The notes under the pieces: generated by a model | Databases searched by the model: none | Seen by the model: only the letters and a program-made list of their open reading frames with translations | What the model was told of the DNA's origin: nothing | Part shown: one piece after another, positions 47,201 through 59,421 of the stretch | How the letters are laid out: each line of letters starts with the position of its first letter | Position numbering within the stretch: position 1 is the first letter of the stretch | NCBI RefSeq assembly: GCF_037975245.1 | Contig: NC_092582.1 | Coordinates: 15,960,077-16,024,076, forward strand | Reading direction: 5' to 3' | DNA length: 64,000 nt | Origin: Apostichopus japonicus | Lineage: Eukaryota > Echinodermata > Holothuroidea > Aspidochirotida > Stichopodidae | Translations under genes and position numbers: made by a program

Positions 47201-50200
47201 TTTTAGGATGGGGTGTGAGCCTGGGATCATTGAAGCTGACTCCCATGTAGGGGGACGGGCGTTCTCCTCCAGTTAAAAAAAATACATTTAGACACGAAAT
47301 GTTGCATTCTGAGGCATACTTTGGATTTGCAAATTAACTCTTTTAACTTGTGAGGAGTTGAATGGGGGAGGAGGGGGAGGGGAGGGGGAAGTGGTGTACA
47401 CCTCACACACTCCTGGATCCAAACCTGTTTGTAGTAATAGCAATGATCTTTCAGAGTCACTTAGATACTACAAAACATATTTAACTTCCAAAGTTTCAAC
47501 CATAGACTAGAGATAGACTCTGGATAGTAAACTTTTCCATCCCTTAGTACTGCTTGCCGTTTTATTGTTCGTACATAATATATTTATATAACGTGGCTTC
47601 CTTCATAGTGAGTTTAGGTACAGTACATAGAAAAACTTTACAAAGGGTGCTTTGTGACGACAAAACATTTGGTATTTTTTTTGTTTTGGTGATGCACTTT
47701 GAAGTACTGGAGTGTGTGGCCATACTGTGTAAATGTATTGTATTCACACAAAATTTATGAATAGTTTGGTTGCTATGGATCATCCAAGATCTGGATTAAA
47801 AATGACTCAGATAATCCAGGATTTATCATAATCTGAAATGTTTTAAGAAACTTTATTATAAAGAGTCCTGCAAATATATATATGTTAGCATAACTAGTAC
47901 CGCTTGGACTGTTTCTGAACTGCATTTTTGCCAACACTGAAGAACTATTACTTTTTCGTTATAATAAAAATGACCACAAATATGTCCCAGACAGTTAAAA
48001 AGGGGTATATCCTACCTCGCTGCCTACACTGTAGAAATATCATGTTTTCCCCTGTTATATCAAAAATGCCCACAAACGTATCCCAAAAATGTAAAACATA
48101 AAGAGTAAATCCTAGCACAACTTATGCAAACAGTAATTCTTTTTCACATCAAACAACTGACAAAAATTTGTTTTACCCTCCCTCCTCTGTGCAAAAAAAG
48201 GATGGGGAGGGGAGGGGGGGTGGGGTGGGGTGGAGGGAGAATTATTTAGACAATATTGATTACAATATGAAATAATTAAATTAAGTTGAAATAAACCTCA
48301 GCTGCATTGTCCAAGAATGGAAGACTCTTCCTTCATGCATATTCATCAGACAAAAAAAAAAAGAAAAAAAAGAAAAAACTCAATTGAGGTTGACAAACAT
48401 TTAAAGATGGTCCCAAAATATGCTAGAAATTCAAATAATGGGTTTCAAAAGCTTTTAATGGGAACAATATTAGCTACGATTATCCTACCAAACTCAAATT
48501 ACAACAGGTGTTTGACTCTTGCTGTTATATTAGTTTCACAAACTGAGATATTTATAGTCTAACTTAATATGGGTGCAAATAATTCCAAGGATCAGAGATT
48601 CTGCGAGAGTAGTTTGAAAATTTCTAGCAAATTTGTTTAGTCACTATAAATCATTATTTCCCCCAAAATATATGGAATTGTCTTCACAAAGACTCTAGAC
48701 TTTTTGGCGACTCAGTGTGTAAATCATATTTATATTTTATATGAAACAATTGTTGTTGAGAGAAAGATTTGGAAAATAATCCAAAATCATACATTTCATT
48801 AGTTAAGATTGATACTTTGTAGAGAATATTATCCAAAAGCACACGGATATGGAAATGAACCTTACAACCACAGATTAAGCAGAATATTTAATTTATGTAT
48901 CGTGAGCATGCATTTTATTTACAAACTTGAAACAATTGAACTTGTAAAGACTCATTTTCTCTGATTTTTGAGAATGGAATGTGCTTTTAAACTTTTGCAG
49001 ATCTTTAAAGGTAGCTTACGTCATTAAGTGCAATTAGTCGGAAATGAAAATTCAATTGCCAAAGATTTCCTTTCTGGAGTCGTTGGAGGGGATGGGGTTG
49101 GGGGGGATGATGTTTGTACAGGGGGAACTTATTAAATTTGCATAGGCATAGCTTGCAAAGTCTCCTCCCCCACTTTCTCCCAATTAGCTCACTTTTCTCA
49201 CCCTAGTTTAATAATAATCTTAATAATAATAATAACAACAGTAATAACTACTTTTCTAAGGCCCCAAAATCCAGATAAAATAACTGTTCATGGGGCTCTG
49301 AACAATCAAAATAAGAGCAGAAAGGAGGAGTCCAAACTTTGCCATTAAAAAGAGTTTACATATTTGGAGCAGAAGGTCACAGAATAATGGAACCTTTAAA
49401 AAATGCAGTCCAAATGGCAGAAACTTGGTCCACTGGAAAATCCAATATTGACTTTACTCCTCTTTGACTTGTCTCCTACCACACTAACGCACTTTCCTAG
49501 TCTACCAAGTAGCCACTGGTATAATTTAAGCACTGCGCCCCCCCGGTGACCTCTCCCACAAGTCACCGTCACTATCTCTTCCTTCCGAATTTATTATTCG
49601 GAAGGAAAATGCATGTTTGATACTATTATACTTGACGACAGTATGGATCGAAAAAAAAGGAGGCATCCAAACTTTTCCTATAATTTCTAAAGACATGGAG
49701 GTACATTGACTGTGTATCAAACGAAAATAGTATTCCATATTTCCAAAGACAGATGCTGGGTTTGAAAGATACAATCTGAGAGGAAAACAAATCTTTGAAA
49801 CAAACACAAAAGAGCCATGAGGAAAACTGAAAGACATCAACATTGTCGTTATCGTTGTTGTTGTTTTTATGCTGGATCTTGCGAAGAATGCAAAAAAAAA
49901 AAACACAGCTTTGCACATTCCAACAAAAGCCTTGAAATCCACTCCAGCAACTGCTTACAATAACTCCATGCAGAAAACAATTTTTACATTGCACTTTTCA
50001 TTCTTCAGCTTTATCTCAAAATGCATCAAGCTCCTTAGAACCTTTATTGAACCTACATACCTGGTATTTCAAGTGGGAAGGGTGGGGGAGGGAGGTGGGT
50101 TGTGGGGTTCTGGTTTTGAGGGTCTCCAACAAAATCAGTAGCATAGAGAAATTGACAATAGTTGTGAATACCAAAAAATAATCTCAAACATTGGGGGTGG

Positions 50201-50922
50201 GGGGGGGGAGGAATATCTGAGACCTACATCATATAAATTATTTTTCCAATCTGCTCATCCACATAAAAATGGAACGAGAAAATAAACTTACATATCTGAA
50301 ATCTCATTGTACTTTTTCTTTTTATACTAGGCTTAAACAAATATATTTTTTTTTCAAATGCTTTTATACTCATAGGACTTTAGATTTTTCCTAAACTTTG
50401 GATTACATGATTATGATTTTTAATATTTGTTTTTTGTTTGTTTTGTAAAACTTTTCAATAACTGTTGAATATGTAGAGTTTGATATTTAGTGTTAAAAAT
50501 CATGATAACAAATTCTTTAACTTGAACTAAGATCACATTTATATGAATGGACATACCACTTACCATAAATTTTTGATTTACCAATTTGACTCATAATTGG
50601 AAACCAATTTGGACAGAAGTAATTTTTTTATTATATTTAACACCAGAGTTGCCTTGGTCCGCTCAGCCTCCTCAATGACGTCATCAGAGGTCTCAAATCA
50701 AATTTAAGACCGGTTCCCCTCGTAATTATCCCCTAATTAAAATAAACTAACTTAGATTTGTATCTTCACAAATTCAAGGTAGCCCCTCCCCCCTCCCCCC
50801 AAAGAAAAAGGAAAAAAATAGAAAAAGAGAAAGCAACATTGACCTTTCTACAGGATCTGCCCTCTTTCCTTTCCATACAGTTCCCTTACCAAGATTGTCA
50901 TTGGACGTATATGAACCACCTC

Positions 50923-50928
50923 TTTATT
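50923..50928 (-). terminator. Possible DOLPP1 polyadenylation signal
   Basis: TTTATT on the plus strand is AATAAA on the coding strand, about 200 bp downstream of the DOLPP1 stop. It is the nearest canonical signal I found. Cleavage site not determined. Confidence 0.4.
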
Positions 50929-51124
50929 TGTATCGTTTAAATAAATTGCATTCTCGTTCTCTTCTGTTTTAGTTCTATCAGTGGTTGAGTCTGACCACCT
51001 CCGCAAAGTTTTAATCATTTTTCTTAACTTTGGCAACTCACTGTTGTAGTACATCCTCTCATTCCGCCATGCGTTTTTTTTTTCGCTTTACATCAAACAG
51101 CTCTCTCTCTCTGTTAACACTTCC

Positions 51125-54100
51125 TCAAGACATCCTGTTGCCCATCGCCCCCAGCTTCCTTTGCCTATTCCTGGAAATGATAAAAAAGTAGGAAAAGATT
51201 ATTTATAAACCTTCAGGAGATGCAGGTAAAAATTGCGAGGCACATTCCCATTCCAAGTACAACGTAATGACTGTTAAGTACTACTTTATAACATCCCAAT
51301 GGGCAGGAGGCTGCAAACTTGCAGTGAAAAACTTCCAGAATAAAATCATGAAAATTTCTAGATGAAATGAACAAGAACAAAATAATATGCTACTGCTACC
51401 AGTTACTGAATGAAACATTTCTATGTTTCAAAACTATGAGTTAATGTTTACAATAACTCACAGAGTGTGCATCTCATATCTAACAGACTCACAATATAAA
51501 TTATTAGGCTTTTATTTTGTGTCATTTGAATGTTTTGGTGTGCAGTTTATACAACACTGATCTCAATGGTAGGCAAACCCGGCTTGGTAAAGACTTAATT
51601 ACAGGGCTGGTTAGGAGATTCAATGTGACTGAGCGCCAGGGATGTAGGTGAGATCTAACAATTCAAAAGTAAACCATGTCATCTTTATTTGAACAGCTTT
51701 GTAATTTGTTACAAACACATAAAATTGTATTTTATTTCTAGTCCAATTGACACAGTTCTGGACTTGTTATGTGATGCTTAAACCCAGCTAGCAGTATTTT
51801 TCATCTAATCAGTGGTATACAGGTGGTGCAGCACTTAAAAATGTTGCAATGCCCCACCATACCAATCTTGGTGAAGACAAACCCTGATTCCAAACATACA
51901 ACTTGGCTCTTGGGTTCATGTGATGGGGGAGGGAGGTGGTCGGGTGGGGGAGGGAAGTTCAAATGTGAAAATTTTGTGCAACCGTAGATTACAACAATCA
52001 TCATCACCATCAGCACCACCATCATCCTCATCAACACCATCATCAACATCATCACTATCATCGACACCATCACCTTCATCATTACTATCATCATCACCAT
52101 CCCAAATGCCATCATCATGATCGTCACCACCACCATCATCACCACCACTATCATCATCAACACTATCATCATCAACACCATCATCATCAACACCATCATC
52201 ACCATCACCACCATCACCGTAATGGTCATTGTCATCATTACCATCATCATAACCATCCCCATTGCAATCATGATCATCATCACTACCATCATCATCACCA
52301 CCATCATCACCATCATATTCATCATCAGATTACAAGCATGAAGAGAATACTCACCGAGCTTCTGTCCTGGCACTAGTGTACTCGAACCATAGTACTTTGG
52401 GTATCAGTGACGAGTCCCTTATTAAGAAAAACTCACTGATAGGCCATGCAACAATTTGCGGGAACAAAGGAGAAAACACCAGCTGTGGATGAGGAAATTT
52501 TGGGCAAAGAATGTCAGTTTCCTCTTTTGCTGTATTAATACAGCTTTTACTTTCACACAACAAATGGAACATTTTGCATAGGCTCGCAGCCACTACAATT
52601 AAGTATGTGCACCTGGGCCTAGCCTAGCTTTAATTTATTAGCCTATAATAATACACAAGATAAATGTTGTTTATGTCAGGGATTTGCTTCCGCTTAATTA
52701 CCTGTTTATTCACATATATTTAAAGGTAAAAGTAATTATGCACTGACCATTACAGTATTAAGTTACAAAAAGTGCTCTTAATCTACCCAAAACATTGCAA
52801 ATTTTCCAACTCAAGGTGGAGCCATCTACCCTACTCCCATCCCCCACCCCCCCCCCCCCTTTGCAACTAGTCAATGTCTCTTGAAACCTTTACTTTCAAT
52901 AGTACTACTTACCTGTGTTAGGATGAACCAAGGCACAGCCAAGATAATACCAAGAAATGCACCACACACGACTTGTCGTATTGTGTGGTAATTGAGGTAA
53001 ACCCTGTAAAAAGAGGAAAAGTGTGTAAGAAACCCATTGAAGTAGATTTTCATTTTATTATATTTATATGGCACACCAGACATTAAGCATAACCTGCCAT
53101 GAGTCTAGGTGATTATTAGGTCCTCATGGGACAGATTTATGAACACCTATACCAGACAGTTGTGATCTATTCAACAGCAGTTATATCTTGCATTTAGAGC
53201 TAATAATTAGATCTAGTTTAAAATCTAAATATGCCTCACAATGTACCATTTTGATGTCTAAACTTTCATTTTTCGCTAGGGGGGAAACCCCCAGACCTCA
53301 TTAAATGACAGTCACCTTCAACAATCCCAGGGCCAACCCCTTCTCTACAAAATCCTTCAGTCCTCAGTCTTAGAAGTTTACCTCCACACCACACCCTCCC
53401 CCAACTCTTGAAGTTTGAAATCTTAACAAGTCAAATTTTGGTATAATAACTTTCAGACCTACAATTTTTTCATTTCATTTGGTCATTTACCCTAATTTTT
53501 AGTCATGACAATACCTTATACTTAGCATTTCTGCTAAGGGTACACCATAAATGATTCCCGAGCTGTAACAAAAGGGCATGGTTTTCTTTATAAACCAGTC
53601 ACTTTGGTTTTACGTTTTATGTCCAGTCATTACTGCTCACTAACTCCCAAACTTGTGTCAGGCTCGCCCGTATTTTCTCCATGGAGAAAAAAAACATTAG
53701 AAAACATTCCCCTCCACCCCGAGTCAAACCACTCTTGAAACTTGGCGACTCGATATGCCATGACTTGTTACGACACTTATGGCTAACGGACTTGTTATGA
53801 CTCACCTGCTAATACTGACTAAAAGGGCAAGTACTATGACACCCACTGCCAAACAGTGTCTCCACAGTAGCTCAGAAATAGAGTTTGAATTCGGTGGATG
53901 CAGTCTGTGAATGGCGCAAAAAGAAAAACGATCAAATGACAGTGCTTATATGTAAATGATGAAACTATTAAGGTTAGAGAAATATTCTCAATCCCCCTCT
54001 CCCCTCCCTCAAAAAAAAAAATCACAAATCTACAAATAAGAAAAAAATGGATGTTCACTGATGAAACCTGCAGTGGGAAAGACATTTTGATTTAACTTTT

Positions 54101-55292
54101 TTATGATTAAACATAGATTTAACTTCTTCATTCAGATGAGGGAAGAAAGTGGACAGTATCTTGAACCTGGGATTGTGAGTGCATTCTATTTCGTTAGCAC
54201 TTTTTCAGTAGGTTCTGAGTAAATAGTAGATGCATAGATAAACAGGCAAGAAAGCAACAAAGTAAATATATACAAATTTCAACTGATCATGTTTGTGACC
54301 TAAGGACAAACCTTGTTATATGTCTCTTTCATTGGAAAGGCTAATTACCAACTAAATGCACCTCTTAGTAAGGCAGAAAACCAAATTAGTAAATTTAAGG
54401 AAAATTCAATGTAAAGTTACGTAATTTAATGACCGTAAGTTGGACCTGGATGGACGTGGATTAAGGGTCCTTTAATGTTTACATCCTAAAGGAACTAGAG
54501 GGCACTTGAGTCAGTAAGTAAGTAAACCAATGGAACATTACACATTGTATATATATTTCATAACCAGGAAACTAAATACTGTAGCTGCGAGTGCACAACA
54601 AACACATTATGAAAGAAGCATGGATATCTGTATCCAACCACTTCAAACTTCAAAGCTGTAATATATTGAATCAAATGACATTGAATTGAGGTTCGCCTGT
54701 GAATCAAAGACACAACAATGAAACTACGGCCTTTGATGTTTTTATGTCCACAATATTTGAATTTTTTTTTTTTACATTCCCTTCTAGTCGAATAAAAAAT
54801 GTCTTTTTGATTTATGAATATCTTTTCATAGCCTCTCTTTTCTGCCACTCTCAGTTTCTGTTTCAATTTTAGTTAAACACTTTCTGACTCTAGTGTAGTA
54901 GTGCGCATCGCCGCATTATATGATCTATTTTATGTCTTAAATCTGCTGACTGCACAATATCCAATGTGATGCTTTTGCTGTCCAAGCAATACACCTTTGT
55001 CAATCACATACCGTAGCGAGAGCACAGTTTCATTTAAACCTAGGTTCAGTATTAAGCACTGTGTAGTTCTTCCCACCTGTAAGACTGTATGGATATTAGC
55101 ATAACTCATTGATGCCAATAAAAAATGTCAACTTGACTTGCTATGAGAACTAGGTTACACAAAACTGTGAAACTGATATGGAAATGCTACAGGCTTAGCT
55201 ATTTGCAGTAAATATATATATATATATATATAATTGAAAATCGTAATGAGTTGGAAAAACAAGAACAGTGAAAAAACTTCCAGCCTCCACCA

Positions 55293-55332
<40 letters not shown>

Positions 55333-58300
55333 AACAGGTTCTAAAAGCAGTGGTTTGGTCAGCATTATTTACCAAAACATTATTTACCAAAACTTGAACA
55401 GATTATTCAAAATGAGACTCCATCCTAAGATTGTGTTCATCAAATGAGGGTTAAGGAGCAAGTAATAAATGATTTGAATTCAGTTCTCCACAATTTGTTT
55501 TTGTTTTTTGGAACAGTTTGTCTCCTAGACACTCTTTTAAGAAGTATAGATACTTATGTGTAAACAGCATTTAAAAAAAAAAGTTTTCCACTTCTTAGTT
55601 GAAATTAAACTTTGACTCAACTAGAGTCACTTTAAAGGAGGTAGATTGTTTTGCAAATTTAGAATCAAATAGCATACTAATTATCAAAATAAAGTAAACT
55701 ACTATAAAATTATACTCTCTTTTCACAAATTTAAGGCTTTTTGATTTGATATCATTAATTCAATACTATTGGAGATCAAAACTTCCCAATACATTGCAGT
55801 TGCCTAGATGCACTGCTTTAACTTCCAATAATGCCAAGAAAAGTTTGAAAAACTGAGAACCATATTTTCCACTGATCTTTTGGAAGGTATATTGATACTA
55901 TAATGCAAAAAGCATCTAGACATATTTGTGCAGCAAAATTTTCAGAATTCAAAAGTATTGGTGGATGATACTTGCTGAGTAATATTTGGTAATCTAAGCA
56001 AGGAAATGTCAGTCTGACAAACTCAGAATCTTATGTTGAGTGGTGCGTCATTTTTTTAAACAGAATCGCTGGAATTGGTGATCCAATATGACCTCTCATC
56101 CATATTAATATGTTAAGGTCCTCTACAATAACTCTATAAACTATACAAACTTTCCACAACCTTCTTTGAGTCACTTAACTGTTGAAATTTAAATGACCCC
56201 CCTCCCCCTCCAAGTCAAGGCTTGTAACAATCCTTCTACCTTCTTGAGTGAGACATTTCATACAAAGTTACCAAAATCACCTTAAACTTGGTAGGACTTA
56301 CCTTATGTAAGTAAATAAAATGATATATACTGCAAAAAACCACATGAATTGAGAATGACTTGAAGGCATGCCATACTCCGAGAACAGGACGTCATGGCCT
56401 GAATTTAAAAGAAGAAGGAACCAGAAACAAATTAAATTCTAGTTTCATCAATTTGTAAAATTTATGCACACTACTATTATGTTTTTATTACTATTTTCTG
56501 TCATAACCTGTAGATCTTAACTTCTTGGAAAAAGCTTGAAAAAGGATAATTCAGTAAATAAGATTTACGGACCATTTGCAACTAGCTACAACTATCCCCT
56601 CCCCTCATTTTCACTCTGAGCCCATAATGCAACAAAATTTATCTTTGAATATACATGGGAAGCTTCCATTACTCTAAAATCCAAACTTACAGGTCAGAAA
56701 TGGAGAAATAATTGGCAGAATATGGTACAAAAATATAAACAGTTAATTCAGGGCTTTTTTAATGCTTCTTTTGAAAGACATTACTAAAGTTCTGTTACAT
56801 ATATAGTACTTATTTAACACTGTTAACAAATGCAAACTGCTAACCTCTACATGGACGCGGTTCTTGAATAATGTGTTTGGCCACCCAGCTGACTGCTTCA
56901 TTGCACACAACTCCGACCAGAAATGTTAGCTTCAAGAAAAAGAAATTGTAGGTGAATATTAATCTCTTCTTCTTATTTACAAACATTTCTCCGTAGTGTT
57001 AAATATCTAATCTGTCTACTTTCTACAATGTATCAAATTTTGAGCTAAATTCTAAATAATGGCAATTATGGCATGAGTTGGAACTAATGGGATCCCCAGC
57101 CAGCCACTATCATATCAGCACAACTTTTGCAGTCTCTGAAATCACTGACAATTCCTTTGAGGAATCTCTGACGTAAACCTATGGGCAAAGTACCTTATCT
57201 TATCTGACCTATTTCGCTCCACTGCAGAAGGAAGGCCTCTTCACCATATTCTCTTATGTCATCCATCCATCTCCTACTCTGCCTCAAATATAACCCCTTG
57301 GTGTCTAATCTGTCAATTTATGTGTCCATCTCTTATCCTGACGTCTAGCTAAATGCCCTGCCCATCTCCACTTCTTTTGCATTATGACTTGGATGATATC
57401 CAAAACGCCTGTACTGTTTCTCAAGCCCTGGTTTCTGACTTTATCCTTTCTTGTTACACAAAGTACCTACACATTCCCTAATTCACACATAGTGTGACAA
57501 GCTGGAACTAACGTATGCTTTTGTCGACTCACAACTAGCACATGATTTTAGTAACTTAATGTTACCCACCTTTCTTTTTGACAAACGTTACACAGGTCTG
57601 GTCGTCAACCGATAAGTAAGCTCAATCATGTACGCTAACACTGAGTTCAAGCTTTGAGGGTCAGTAAACTTGTAGATACCCAAATCTCCGAAATGGAATT
57701 TATACTTGACTTAACACTTGCCATTCTTCTCTTCATTACTGAAGACAAGATGTTTTTAATAATATTTTCACAACTGGCACATAGATTTAGATATGTTACA
57801 GCGCTATATACAATTTTTAGAGATCTGCAAACAGGATTGATCACTTGTACCACGACCCAGAGCCGTATCTATGGAGCTGTTGGGACCGATATGCCAGTGC
57901 CATCTACAGACACGCTAAAGATGTCCATTTATCTGGGGGCATCATGCATCTAGAAATGATACATAACAGGCCAGGAAGTTCACAATTTAGGGCACTGGCT
58001 AAGAAATGTCAGATCACAAAGATCTACTTGATAGAATCAAATTCCAGTAAAACTGTTGTGTAAATTTGCCAATTATTTTATCAGTTTTCAATCGCCATAT
58101 AGGAAATATGGAGAAAATACTGAAGTATTCAAACTGAGAATGGGGAGGGAGGTGGTGGCAGAGAGGTGAGGCAGTTATTAGAATAATCTGAGAGGTGATC
58201 AAACCTCCTTTAAATACAAAATGTTTTGTCATTCGGGCCTGTACGCCTTATAGACTTTAAGTTTAAGTTCACCAGTAATAGATCCAGGAGTTACTTTGGC

Positions 58301-59121
58301 AAAATTGTGAGTTTTTTGGGAAAAGTACTGGACATACTGCCTTTTTAGTTATCACCACATAATGAGAAGAATGGAAGACAAATGCTTGTTAACAGTGAAG
58401 TACCAATGAACTTTGCTGTTGTAGCATTTCATGGACTGCGATGATACAAATTACCTTTGGGTAAACTTACTGTATGTAATTCCCTTCTGAAGATGAGAAG
58501 TGCCACAAAACCAACCAGAATAGACACTGGCATCAGGCTTATGTATGCAAGAATTTTCCCTGTGAAGTCACCTTTCAACAGATAAGAAAAGAGCAATGAA
58601 AATGAAGAAATTTTGTACTTGATCGTGTACCTAGCATTGGCACAACATACAAGTATGATGTAGGCCTAGATCTAAGCTAGGCCAAGGTCTTAACCTAAAC
58701 CTTCTGATCATAAGACATTTGGCAAGTAATATTTGACTGTTTTGGCCTAGGCCTAGCTTGGTCTATATTTGATATGTTAAAAATAATGTCTTTACAATGA
58801 CAAGCAAATTAGATGCTGCAGTGCATATGAAGCTAGAAAATGGCTGTTTAAATCAAGTTGTTCGCGGAACAGGTAGCCTACAACACAAACCATTAATGAC
58901 GGGATATCCTTCTCAGCATGTGTTATAGTATACATAACATTTATCTGGGCCTAACGACCGTTCCCTGTTGATCAGCTGCTCCTTCCAAATATGCATAAGA
59001 AATAACAAATCATTCGGTTATAACCTTCTGGATATTCTACAAATGTCAGCGAAACTGGTTTCCACTTCACTGCATCGTGAGCAGCAGTTTCGCCATCCGG
59101 AGCGATGCAATCCCCACCCAT
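51125..59121 (-). CDS. DOLPP1: Dolichyldiphosphatase 1 (complete, 8 exons)
   Basis: ER membrane PAP2-type phosphatase that converts dolichyl pyrophosphate, released on the lumenal face after oligosaccharide transfer, to dolichyl phosphate so the carrier can be reused for N-glycosylation. Exons: 59121-59025, 58571-58471, 56929-56845, 56398-56302, 53904-53806, 53003-52913, 52482-52355, 51170-51125 (TGA). GT-AG introns, phases consistent, 247 residues against 238 in human. PAP2 motifs are intact: KHIIQEPRP (K-x6-RP), [12 protein letters not shown] (SxxH block), and SRVYLNYH (SR-x5-H), where the third motif spans the junction of exons 5 and 6. The usual Asp three residues after that His is Gln here, as I recall for vertebrate DOLPP1. 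The C-terminal block [17 protein letters not shown] followed by [20 protein letters not shown] is diagnostic. Four to five hydrophobic segments. Divergent from QTRT1. A TTTATT at 50923-50928 (AATAAA on the coding strand) about 200 bp past the stop may be the polyadenylation signal. Confidence 0.97.
51993..52331. repeat. (ATC)n/(GAT)n trinucleotide array
   Basis: About 340 bp of ATC/ACC/ATT triplets in the last intron of DOLPP1, 24 bp from the exon 7 donor. It creates long open frames of Met/Val or Ile/Thr that are not genes. Confidence 0.93.
55211..55330. repeat. Two (TA)n microsatellites
   Basis: Runs at 55211-55233 and 55294-55330 bracket about 60 bp of unique DNA in DOLPP1 intron 4. They can pair with each other or self-fold. 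Confidence 0.9.
57175..57430 (-). pseudogene. LINE reverse-transcriptase C-terminal fragment
   Basis: Reading the minus strand in DOLPP1 intron 2 gives [12 protein letters not shown], then [22 protein letters not shown] and, after a frameshift, [15 protein letters not shown]. This order (KWRWAGH-AR, RW, PRG, RRWMDDI) is the well-known tail of non-LTR retrotransposon polyproteins. There are in-frame stops and at least one frameshift, so it is a dead fragment. No reverse transcriptase core or endonuclease domain was seen next to it. Confidence 0.8.
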
Positions 59122-59421
59122 ATTTTCGTTAGCACGGACAGTTCTTCAAATGGCAAGGGATAACAATCTCCATCGGCTGATCAAAATTAGTTCTGGGACA
59201 GGATAGGAGTACAAGGTTAACAACTGCCTGTGTAAAACCAAACGCAAACTTTAAAATATTCCCATTTAAAATTTCAGTTTCTTTCTACAAGAAAAAAATG
59301 CTACTGTATTTATAGGTTCGTACACTTAATTTGATTGATATTTTTGAAGTTGCAATAGGGGAAGATAAAATTGGTAGAGTAAAAATTTCTGACCTTGGGT
59401 CGAGCCCAAAAAAGTGTCAAA
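59122..59421. promoter_or_regulatory. Probable bidirectional promoter of DOLPP1 and QTRT1
   Basis: Only 300 bp separate the two divergent start codons, so both 5'UTRs and both promoters must fit here or overlap. I see no convincing TATA box positioned for either gene, which is usual for divergent housekeeping promoters. The half nearest DOLPP1 has more CpG than the surrounding introns. Transcription start sites cannot be placed from sequence alone. Confidence 0.6.

Larger units (their letters stand above)
40697..51124. other. 10 kb without recognised exons
   Basis: Lies between the first visible tetraspan exon and the last DOLPP1 exon, both on the minus strand. It should contain the tetraspan promoter and 5'UTR exon or exons, and the DOLPP1 3'UTR. 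A 33-nt acceptor/donor-bounded stretch at about 42323-42355 (minus) could be a 5'UTR exon, weakly supported. Also present: a MITE at 41005 and several A/C/G homopolymer runs. No other gene seen on either strand. Confidence 0.5.

Noticed and set aside
49526-49942. 138- and 122-codon overlapping minus-strand frames
   Set aside because: Two overlapping frames of similar length in simple sequence, no splice context or family resemblance.
51801-52373. 190-codon minus-strand open frame rich in Met and Val
   Set aside because: It is the translation of the (ATC)n array and overlaps the real DOLPP1 exon 7 in another frame.
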